The position numbers and the translations under genes were made by a program. Below the pieces are notes generated by a model that was given only the letters and a program-made list of their open reading frames with translations, searched no databases and was not told where the DNA came from. Source: Actinomycetota bacterium (GTDB lineage: Bacteria; Actinomycetota; Actinomycetes; Nanopelagicales; Nanopelagicaceae). Taken from it: DNA of 15,725 nt. Shown one piece after another: positions 8,905 through 14,412 of the stretch; the stretch's first letter is position 1, and every line of letters starts with the position of its first letter. The stretch spans positions 1-15,725 of the forward strand of contig WLSX01000006.1 of NCBI GenBank assembly GCA_009705675.1. The letters are read 5' to 3'.

Positions 8905-10713
8905 TTAGGCCCCGCTCTTTACGGTGCTTTGCTTTGGAGATTTTAACGCTGCTTCAGTTAGAGAAAAAATGGTTTTAGCAGTTGGCGTAGGTTTAATTCT
9001 TTCATTTTGTAGAACAAAACTCATAACTTTTTTAAATACTGGGCCAGCAAGTGCGCCACCCCAGTGAAGTCCCTGCGGATCTTGAATTGTCACACTCACT
9101 ACATACTTTGGCTGATCAGCTGGGGCAAAGCCAATAAATGAAGCGGTGTAACCGCTATAACATCTGCAAGAAGTGTTGTACCGCATTGCAGTTCCAGTTT
9201 TGCCGGCAACTCGATACCCCGGAATTGCTGCAGTTGGAGCAGTTCCATCTTTTGAAACAACACTCTCCATCATCGCCCTAAGATTTATCGCAGTTTGTGC
9301 ACTTAGTACCTGCACAGATTCATTTGCTTTAGCAGGTGTGTACTTTCCACTCTCATCTACTACACCAGCCAAAATTGAAGGCTTAACTCTCACACCATCA
9401 TTTGCAATGGTTGCAAAAACTGATGTCGCTTGAATGGCAGTTACCGAGTAGCCCTGACCAAATGAAATAGTAGGAAGTGATGTACCTGACCAATCTTTAA
9501 CTGGATGCAAAATTCCAACTGATTCACCTGGCAATTTTGAGTTAGTACTCTCGCCAATACCAAACTTTCGCAAGTAATCGTAAAGTGTATCTTTGCCTAA
9601 TTTCTGTCCAATTTGAATTGAACCAGTATTACTTGAAACTGCAAGCAAACCAGTTGTAGTAAGTCTTTGAATCGGGTGTTTTTCATGATCATGAAAAACA
9701 CCATCTGAAACCTTCATTGAGTAAGGGATTGTAAATATCGTATCTGGGGAAACTAATCCCTCCTGCATCGCAGCAGCAACGGTTATTACCTTTCCAGTTG
9801 ACCCTGGTTCATAGACCTCTTGCACAGCAGGGTTTTTAAGTTTCTCTTGTGTGATCGACTTTGAGTTGTTTGGATCAAATGTAGGCGCACTTGCTTGAGC
9901 CAAAATTGCCCCAGTTTTTGGATCCATAACAATTACTGTTCCTGATTTAGCCCTTGATGATGCAACGGCTTGGCTGATGGCATTTTGTGCAACCCATTGA
10001 ACATCCCGATCGATTGTTAAGCGGATGCTAGTACCAGATTTTGCTTCCACACTTACTTGTTCAGAGCCAGGGATAATATTTCCACGACCATTTGCATAAA
10101 TATATTTACCATTAACGCCAGCAAGCATGCTATTTAAACTGCTTTCAATGCCAGCTGCTCCAACTCCTTGATCGTTAATAATTCCAACTAATGATGAGGT
10201 GAGCTCACCGCTTGGGTAATCTCTAATGTAACTTCGCTCCGGCACAAATCCACCAATTCTCTTACTTATGCCCTCTTTACTCTTTAAAACCTCTGTGTTG
10301 TAACTTTCAATTGCTGAACTAACTTCACGCCATTTTGCCGGTGTAATATCTTTTGCAATTAATACATATCTGCGTTCCCCAGTTAGATCTGGTAGTAATT
10401 GACTTGAACTCATGCCCAGAATTGGCGCCACAATTTTGGCGGCGGTAATTGGGTCATTAACAACTGTTTGATCTACTGCAATATTTATTGCTGAAACACT
10501 TCTTGCAAGTTCTACTCCATTTACATCATAAATAGTTCCTCGTGGTGCTAACAATGTGGCAGATTTACTTAATTCATTATTTGCTCGGTCTACAAAGCCT
10601 TTAGCTCTAATTGCTTGAATATCAATTAATCGCAATCCAAACAATAAGAAAATTACAATCAAAATAGCTACAATCTTGCGAATTCGATCTTGAACCAATT
10701 GTTGTTGATTCAT
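8905..10713 (-). CDS. ftsI: Septal transpeptidase FtsI / class B penicillin-binding protein (PBP3-like)
   Basis: Membrane-anchored D,D-transpeptidase that cross-links septal peptidoglycan in complex with FtsW and FtsL. It has 602 residues. A short cytoplasmic N-terminus precedes one hydrophobic anchor (about 14-30). The dimerisation/pedestal domain starts with APRGTIYDVNGVELA (56-70). The transpeptidase domain carries all three active-site motifs: STGK (catalytic Ser305, Lys308), SSN (360-362) and KTG (505-507). Shortly after KTG is a CxC pair (Cys516, Cys518) before YSGYTASFIGFAPAD. After about residue 570 there is a polar, basic tail of roughly 30 residues. The gene is called ftsI rather than another class B PBP because of its place between ftsL and murE. 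Its ATG shares a base with the ftsL stop (TAATG). Confidence 0.96.
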   Translation of the reverse strand: MNQQQLVQDRIRKIVAILIVIFLLFGLRLIDIQAIRAKGFVDRANNELSKSATLLAPRGTIYDVNGVELARSVSAINIAVDQTVVNDPITAAKIVAPILGMSSSQLLPDLTGERRYVLIAKDITPAKWREVSSAIESYNTEVLKSKEGISKRIGGFVPERSYIRDYPSGELTSSLVGIINDQGVGAAGIESSLNSMLAGVNGKYIYANGRGNIIPGSEQVSVEAKSGTSIRLTIDRDVQWVAQNAISQAVASSRAKSGTVIVMDPKTGAILAQASAPTFDPNNSKSITQEKLKNPAVQEVYEPGSTGKVITVAAAMQEGLVSPDTIFTIPYSMKVSDGVFHDHEKHPIQRLTTTGLLAVSSNTGSIQIGQKLGKDTLYDYLRKFGIGESTNSKLPGESVGILHPVKDWSGTSLPTISFGQGYSVTAIQATSVFATIANDGVRVKPSILAGVVDESGKYTPAKANESVQVLSAQTAINLRAMMESVVSKDGTAPTAAIPGYRVAGKTGTAMRYNTSCRCYSGYTASFIGFAPADQPKYVVSVTIQDPQGLHWGGALAGPVFKKVMSFVLQNERIKPTPTAKTIFSLTEAALKSPKQSTVKSGA

Positions 10714-11093
10714 TAGTTACCTGCTGACATATCTAAAAATCGTGGATTAGTAGAAGCCACCATGCCCAGTTGTGCTGCGCTTTGAGAGAGTTGATCTGGT
10801 GAGGATTTTCGCGCTACCTCACGCAAAATTGCCTCGCGTTGATCGGTCAACACCTGCGCTTGTTGTTTTAGATCTTTTAATATAAATGCATCTTGTGCGA
10901 GCGCAGTATTAATCACCAACAGCGCTAGTAAACCAGCGGTGAAGATTGCACCAAGGAAAATACCAAATGTACGGTCTGCGGCAACTGTGCCCTCTTTAAT
11001 ATCCGGTACTAAGCGAAGTACCGCTTTATTTGCTTGCTCTCTAACAATTTTGCGTGAGATCTCAAGGGCGGGTGCTAATTCAAATATCGCCAT
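10713..11093 (-). CDS. ftsL: Cell division protein FtsL
   Basis: Small bitopic membrane protein of the divisome that, in studied species, forms a coiled-coil complex with FtsB/DivIC and FtsQ and activates FtsWI. It has 126 residues: a cytoplasmic N-terminus of about 40, one hydrophobic segment (about 43-63), then a heptad-like helix (about 66-95, ILKDLKQQAQVLTDQREAIL) ending in a QLSQSAAQLGM segment that matches the typical FtsL C-terminal pattern. Primary sequence is poorly conserved in this family, so the call relies on architecture plus the exact position between rsmH and ftsI. It is coupled on both sides by TAATG junctions. Confidence 0.88.
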   Translation of the reverse strand: MAIFELAPALEISRKIVREQANKAVLRLVPDIKEGTVAADRTFGIFLGAIFTAGLLALLVINTALAQDAFILKDLKQQAQVLTDQREAILREVARKSSPDQLSQSAAQLGMVASTNPRFLDMSAGN

Positions 11094-12046
11094 TAGGCAG
11101 CCACCCGTTCAATTGCCCGAAGTCGCATTGATTGAGATCTTGGGTTACTTAACTGCTCACTTTCATCAGCTGCTTGACTGCTAGAAAGTAATAACTTGTA
11201 ACTAGCTGCTGAGTTAGGAAGATCAATCGGAAGCCCAAGTGGGGTATTTGATTTTGTAGCTTGAGCAAAATGTGTCTTTACAATCTTGTCCTCAAGTGAT
11301 TGATAGCTCATCACAACTAATCGCCCGCCCACACTTAAGGCAGATAGTGCTGCCGGAATTGCTCGCTCTAATACTGCAAGCTCTTGATTAACCTCAATCC
11401 GAAGTGCTTGAAAGGTTCGCTTCGCTGGGTTTCCACCGGTGCGTCTGGCTGGAGCTGGAATTGATTCCTTAACAATCTCTGCTAAATCTTTGGTGCTTTT
11501 TAATCTGCCACTTGTACGGGCTTTAATGATGTTCTCGGCAATTTTGCTGGCAAACTTTTCTTCACCATAATTTTGCAAGATCTTTGCTAACTCACCATGG
11601 TTATAGGTATTTAAGACAACCTCAGCGGTTAGCTTTGCGCTTTGATCCATCCGCATATCAAGTGGGGCATCTTGTGAGTAGGAAAAGCCCCGATCTGCTT
11701 GATCTAATTGCATTGAGGAAACCCCTAAATCAAAGAGAATTGCATCTACGGCAGTAATTCCAAGTTGATTTAAGATTGAATCAATCTCATCGTAGGTATT
11801 GTGAAAAAAATGGGTGCGATCTGAAAACTGGGAAAGAGTGGCGGTAGCGATCTCTATTGCTTTAGAATCTCGATCAACTCCAATTAATTCTAACTTTGGA
11901 AATTCAGTTAAGAATGTTTTTGCATGTCCACCTAGTCCTAAGGTGGCATCTATTAAATATGGTTTACTTTTGTTAACAATTGCTGGGGTTAGAAGATCAA
12001 CACAGCGCGCAAGTGCGACTGGTATGTGCGCAATCTCTGCACTCAT
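11093..12046 (-). CDS. rsmH: 16S rRNA (cytosine(1402)-N(4))-methyltransferase RsmH (MraW)
   Basis: S-adenosylmethionine-dependent methyltransferase that modifies C1402 in the decoding centre of 16S rRNA. It has 317 residues. Visible motifs: IDATLGLGGHA (32-42, SAM loop), IGVDRDSKA (55-63), ILFDLGVSSMQLDQADRGFSY (103-123), PLDMRMD (128-134) and KRTFQALRIEVNQEL (209-223), all characteristic. ATG 12046 is supported by a strong ribosome binding site (GGGGGAG at 12052-12058, five bases before the start). The gene is preceded by a 193-base untranslated gap after mraZ that holds a purine-rich tract and a structured element described separately. The stop shares a base with ftsL. Confidence 0.97.
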   Translation of the reverse strand: MSAEIAHIPVALARCVDLLTPAIVNKSKPYLIDATLGLGGHAKTFLTEFPKLELIGVDRDSKAIEIATATLSQFSDRTHFFHNTYDEIDSILNQLGITAVDAILFDLGVSSMQLDQADRGFSYSQDAPLDMRMDQSAKLTAEVVLNTYNHGELAKILQNYGEEKFASKIAENIIKARTSGRLKSTKDLAEIVKESIPAPARRTGGNPAKRTFQALRIEVNQELAVLERAIPAALSALSVGGRLVVMSYQSLEDKIVKTHFAQATKSNTPLGLPIDLPNSAASYKLLLSSSQAADESEQLSNPRSQSMRLRAIERVAA

Positions 12047-12051
12047 CTGCT

Positions 12052-12058
12052 CTCCCCC
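12052..12058 (-). promoter_or_regulatory. Strong ribosome binding site of rsmH
   Basis: On the minus strand the heptamer GGGGGAG ends five bases before ATG 12046, close to ideal for pairing with the 16S 3' end. It fixes the rsmH start. The same GGGGGAG heptamer precedes mraZ and mraY. It is complementary to the apical loop of the upstream hairpin at 12170-12195, so its accessibility may be controlled. Confidence 0.85.
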
Positions 12059-12081
12059 TCTTTCTCTTTCTCTTTCACTTT
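12058..12081 (-). repeat. Tandem hexamer purine repeat in the rsmH leader
   Basis: Four consecutive 6-base units read on the minus strand as AAAGTG followed by three AAAGAG, leading directly into the rsmH ribosome binding site. The purine-rich tract continues less regularly to about 12115. Tracts of this kind keep a start region unstructured and can help ribosome loading. That role here is inference; the repeat itself is exact. Confidence 0.8.
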
Positions 12082-12122
12082 CTATTTTCTGCTGGTACTG
12101 CTTTTTCTTACTGCTACCTCAG

Positions 12123-12229
12123 ATATCTACTTAGGTCACCGCCGCTCGACGGATCTTCGATAAATAACGCGCGGCACCGGGGAAGTGGCGCCGCGAATGT
12201 TTATGAGTGGCGGTGGCCTAAATCGATAT
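12123..12229 (-). ncRNA. Structured RNA leader upstream of rsmH (candidate mraW RNA motif)
   Basis: In the mraZ-rsmH gap, 12209-12229 and 12123-12143 form a long inverted repeat. On the minus-strand RNA this gives 19 pairs out of 21 positions, with one G-A and one A-C mismatch. It encloses a second hairpin (12170-12195) of nine pairs, CGCGGCGCC against GGUGCCGCG, with loop ACUUCCCC. The seventh pair of that hairpin is G-U on the minus-strand RNA but would be an A-C clash on the plus strand, so the fold favours the operon's sense strand. AUAAA and UUUAU flanking the inner hairpin could add a third helix. A cis-regulatory 'mraW RNA motif' is known in front of mraW (rsmH) genes in Actinobacteria from comparative RNA surveys; the position fits exactly. 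Membership in that family was not tested against a covariance model. No U-run follows, so it does not look like a transcription terminator. Confidence 0.65.
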
Positions 12230-12239
12230 TTGATTGGAT

Positions 12240-12671
12240 TTAAAACAATCCAGGTAGCACCTCCTCGGAAACATCGGCAAATGTTTTTTCTCGGTCTGCT
12301 AAATATTTATTCCAAGCAGTTGAATCCCAAATCTCTAATCTGGTGTTAGCGCCAATTACCACGCAGTTCTTTTCTAAAGTTGCATATGTTCTAAGGCCAG
12401 TTGGAATAGTTACTCGGCCTTGGTTATCTGGCACCTCATCATGGGCGCCGGCAAACATCACTCTTAAATAATCACGAGAATTTTTTTGCGTAACTGGTGC
12501 TTGGCGCAATCTCTCAGTTATTAAGGCAAACTCAGATGCTGGAAAAACATAAAGGCAGTGCTCTTGTCCTTTGGTAATTACTAAGCCATCTGCTAATTCA
12601 TCTCTAAAGCGGGCTGGCAAAATTAAACGGCCCTTTTCATCCAGCTTTGGCTCATGGGTGCCCAGAAACAT
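12240..12671 (-). CDS. mraZ: Transcriptional regulator MraZ
   Basis: Ring-forming AbrB-like DNA-binding protein that regulates the dcw operon it heads. From ATG 12671 it has 143 residues beginning [24 protein letters not shown], which matches the canonical N-terminus. The second half-repeat contains [17 protein letters not shown]; the two DxxGR segments are the family's signature pair. The frame is open upstream to GTG 12680, but the ribosome binding site GGGGGAGG (12680-12687) overlaps that codon and lies eight bases before ATG 12671, so the ATG is preferred. The gene is preceded by a promoter and a periodic G-rich array that are its likely own operator, and followed by the structured rsmH leader. 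Confidence 0.96.
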   Translation of the reverse strand: MFLGTHEPKLDEKGRLILPARFRDELADGLVITKGQEHCLYVFPASEFALITERLRQAPVTQKNSRDYLRVMFAGAHDEVPDNQGRVTIPTGLRTYATLEKNCVVIGANTRLEIWDSTAWNKYLADREKTFADVSEEVLPGLF

Positions 12672-12704
12672 TGTTGGCACCTCCCCCGCATAGACAATAG
12701 GCTA

Positions 12705-12754
12705 GGTCACCACTTTACTCCCTTTTTCCCCACTTTCAACCCCAAACACCCACT
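12705..12754 (-). promoter_or_regulatory. Five-unit 10-bp-phased MraZ operator array
   Basis: On the minus strand five consecutive 10-base units start with cores AGTGGG (12745-12754), TGGGG (12735-12744), AGTGGGG (12725-12734), AAGGGA (12715-12724) and AGTGG (12705-12714). The G-cores therefore recur every 10 bp, one helical turn. In E. coli MraZ binds direct TGGGN repeats with 5-nt spacers, which is also a 10-bp period. The array covers the candidate promoter of mraZ. Binding by this MraZ is inferred, but the spacing match is direct. Confidence 0.7.
12712..12739 (-). promoter_or_regulatory. Candidate promoter of the mraZ/dcw operon
   Basis: Minus-strand TTGAAA (12734-12739) and TAAAGT (12712-12717) are separated by 16 bases and fit sigma-70-type -35 and -10 boxes (TANNNT in actinobacteria). 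Transcription would begin near 12705, giving a leader of about 34 bases before ATG 12671. The elements interleave with the G-rich 10-bp units, as expected for a repressor-controlled promoter. No experiment supports the start site. Confidence 0.5.
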
Positions 12755-12769
12755 TACCCTCCCCCGCCC
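12749..12769 (-). other. Putative G-quadruplex-forming tract upstream of mraZ promoter
   Basis: The minus strand has four G-runs of 3, 5, 3 and 3 separated by loops of 1, 1 and 5 bases (runs at 12767-12769, 12761-12765, 12757-12759 and 12749-12751), satisfying the usual G3-N1-7 pattern. Further G-runs continue into the operator array. This is striking in an AT-rich sequence. Whether it folds in the cell is unknown, and the runs may be there only because of MraZ-binding G-cores. Confidence 0.5.
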
Positions 12770-12781
12770 TCCACGCTGGAG
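12769..12781. repeat. Short inverted repeat between terminator and mraZ operator
   Basis: CTCCA and TGGAG flank a 3-base centre (GCG on the minus strand). Flanking CCCC and GGGG on the minus strand could lengthen it imperfectly. It is too short and without a T-run to be a second terminator. It could be an operator half-site pair; nothing decides its role. Confidence 0.35.
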
Positions 12782-12799
12782 TTGGGGCGAAAATGGCAT

Positions 12800-12824
12800 A
12801 AAAAAACCACCCAGCATGGGTGGT
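12800..12824 (-). terminator. Intrinsic terminator downstream of the DUF3040 gene
   Basis: Minus-strand ACCACCC (12824-12818) pairs perfectly with GGGTGGT (12812-12806) across the 5-base loop ATGCT, and a run of seven T on the sense strand (12806-12800, sharing the last stem base) follows. It lies 20 bases after the DUF3040 stop and upstream of the mraZ promoter. It should insulate the dcw operon from dinB/DUF3040 transcription. Confidence 0.85.
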
Positions 12825-12843
12825 GGATTGGGCCGGGCTTTAC

Positions 12844-13188
12844 TTAGTTTTCATTATTACGACGATCCCACCTCTCCTCCAAACCGCTTCCCCAGCCAGC
12901 TCGCTTAGCCCGCTTTGGCGCAGATTTGACTGAGATATTGGTGATTATCAAAATTACTCCAGTTAATGAAATTAAAAAGGCAATCACGCCAACTGCGGTG
13001 GCTTTTGCGATTAGTCCGCTAATTAATACCAATAGGCCAACTACTAAAATTGAAAAACCTAGCAACGCTCTTGAGCCTTGGCGAGTGCGGGCCTTGCCGG
13101 TCAGGGTTGAGAGCAGCTTTGGATCCTCCTGCTCTAACGCAGCCTCCATCTCAGCTAAGAGCTTGCGTTCATGATCTGAAAGGGCCAT
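12844..13188 (-). CDS. DUF3040 family small membrane protein
   Basis: From ATG 13188 the product has 114 residues starting MALSDHERKLLAEMEAALEQEDPKL, the conserved N-terminal signature of the actinobacterial DUF3040 family, whose function is not established. After this acidic/basic helix come two hydrophobic segments (about residues 42-64 and 66-88), then a basic tail rich in K and R (SAPKRAKRAGWGSGLEERWDRRNNEN). This suggests a two-helix membrane protein with both ends probably cytoplasmic. The frame extends six codons upstream to 13206 (MLYIAN) but that region holds the probable -10 box, so the shorter start is chosen. It lies 45 bases after dinB on the same strand and ends at an intrinsic terminator. 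A DUF3040 gene between dinB and mraZ is a recurrent actinobacterial neighbourhood (recalled, not checked). Confidence 0.85.
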   Translation of the reverse strand: MALSDHERKLLAEMEAALEQEDPKLLSTLTGKARTRQGSRALLGFSILVVGLLVLISGLIAKATAVGVIAFLISLTGVILIITNISVKSAPKRAKRAGWGSGLEERWDRRNNEN

Positions 13189-13194
13189 ATTCGC

Positions 13195-13200
13195 AATATA
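13195..13200 (-). promoter_or_regulatory. Candidate -10 box for a leaderless DUF3040 transcript
   Basis: Minus-strand TATATT ends six bases before ATG 13188, the spacing at which transcription would start at or next to the start codon. There is no Shine-Dalgarno sequence. The -35 position (about 13218-13223, TTTTAA) is poor. A perfect 10-base palindrome AGCAATTGCT (13202-13211) sits in the spacer. Confidence 0.45.
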
Positions 13201-13233
13201 GAGCAATTGCTTCTTTTTTAAAACTTTTAGCCC

Positions 13234-14412
13234 TTAATCCTCATCTTTGTCATCTACTAAGCGGGCAGGCCGAAGGCTAGCGCGGCCAAACTTGGCTTTA
13301 ACCCGATCAATTGCCCGGTCTGCTTGCTGCCAACTGCTGGTGCGCTCGCCTAAAACCATCTGTTTAACATCATCATTTTCTACTAATGAATCTAGCGAGA
13401 CGCCAACTAACCTAATTAAAACTCGATCTAAGTTAAGGGCAAGGTAAAGGGCTTTTGCTACTTCAAAGATTTCCTGTGTGCCAGTAGTTGGTAAATCTAA
13501 AGTCTTTGATCTTGAAATAGTTTTAAAATCTGCAAATCTCACCTTTATTGAAATTGTATTTGTAGCCAAACCTTTGCCGCGCATTCGATCTGCACTCTTC
13601 TCAGTTAATCTTAAAAACTCCTTTAAAATCTCCTCTTCAATATAAAGATCAACATCAAATGTTTGGGAAGCGCTAATACTTTTTTCAATATGTTCAGTGA
13701 TTACATCTCGATAATCCCTACCCCATGCGAGTTCATATAAAGAGCTGCCATTTGCTTGACCTAAAGCTCTGATTAAAGTACTTCGTGGCGTGTTAGCAAT
13801 GTCAGCAATAGTAAATAAACCCATCTTTTCTAACACCTCATTTGTCTTAGGTCCTACTCCCCAAATCTCATTTGCAGCCAGCGGATGCAGAAAATCAAGC
13901 ATCTTCTCTGGATCTACCTCTAATACGCCATTGGGTTTGCAATGGCCGGATGCAATTTTGGCGATGAATTTATTATGTGCAATACCTACTGAGCAAGTAA
14001 TCCCTAATTCCTTCTCTACTCGCTTTCGTATTTGATCTGCAATCTCTTGTCCACTACCTAGTAATCGCCTTGCCCCAGTTACATCTAAAAACGCTTCATC
14101 TAATGAGATTGGCTCAACATGTGGTGTTACATCCCTAAATATCGCCATCACCTGTTCAGAGACTTCGGTATATCTAGCCATATTCGGTGCAATAAAAACA
14201 GCATGTGGTGCTAATGCCTTTGCTTTATAGATTGGCATTGCAGCTCTGATACCAAATTTTCTTGCTTCATAATTTGCTGCAGATACAACACCGCGTTTAC
14301 CCATGCCAACCACGACTGCTTTGCCTTTAAGTTTTGGATCATCCCGTTCTTCAACAGATGCATAAAAGGCATCCATATCTACATGCAAAATGGTTGCAAT
14401 ATTCTCAATCAT
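13234..14412 (-). CDS. dinB: DNA polymerase IV DinB (Y-family translesion polymerase)
   Basis: Error-prone polymerase that extends past damaged or mismatched template bases. It has 392 residues. Motifs: LHVDMDAFYASVE (9-21) with the first metal-binding aspartates D12 and D14, YEARKFGIRAAMP (48-60), SLDEAFLDVT (103-112) with the catalytic D105/E106 pair, SVGIAHNKFIAKIAS (141-155), the helix-hairpin-helix GVGPKT (185-190), and a little-finger domain to about 345. The clamp-binding peptide expected near the C-terminus is weak: the best candidate is QMVLG (351-355), lacking the final F. The start MIENIATILHVDMDAF is normal for the family, although no strong ribosome binding site precedes it. Confidence 0.95.
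   Translation of the reverse strand: MIENIATILHVDMDAFYASVEERDDPKLKGKAVVVGMGKRGVVSAANYEARKFGIRAAMPIYKAKALAPHAVFIAPNMARYTEVSEQVMAIFRDVTPHVEPISLDEAFLDVTGARRLLGSGQEIADQIRKRVEKELGITCSVGIAHNKFIAKIASGHCKPNGVLEVDPEKMLDFLHPLAANEIWGVGPKTNEVLEKMGLFTIADIANTPRSTLIRALGQANGSSLYELAWGRDYRDVITEHIEKSISASQTFDVDLYIEEEILKEFLRLTEKSADRMRGKGLATNTISIKVRFADFKTISRSKTLDLPTTGTQEIFEVAKALYLALNLDRVLIRLVGVSLDSLVENDDVKQMVLGERTSSWQQADRAIDRVKAKFGRASLRPARLVDDKDED

Noticed and set aside
12123..12229. Transcription attenuator in front of rsmH
   Set aside because: The stems are not followed by a U-run on the minus strand; the downstream sequence is purine-rich.
12047..12239. RNase P RNA or another large housekeeping RNA in the mraZ-rsmH gap
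   Set aside because: The gap is only 193 bases and none of the conserved RNase P segments (for example a GAGGAAAGTCC-like stretch) is present on either strand.
11814..12243. Plus-strand frames over the rsmH start and the mraZ-rsmH gap, one of them with a leucine/serine-rich FLFLFHFLF stretch that looks like a signal sequence
   Set aside because: The stretch is the complement of the AAAGAG purine repeat; no ribosome binding site or conserved motif, and it runs across both rsmH and the structured leader.
12132..12711. Shared 9-mer TAGGTCACC at 12132-12140 and 12703-12711, possibly a common operator for mraZ and rsmH
   Set aside because: One 9-base match between two regions of this size is not far from chance, and the first copy is already explained as a stem arm of the RNA element.
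12681..12843. CRISPR-like or satellite repeat from the regularly spaced units
   Set aside because: Units are only 10 bp with no separate spacers, sit exactly on a promoter, and match the known MraZ operator layout better.
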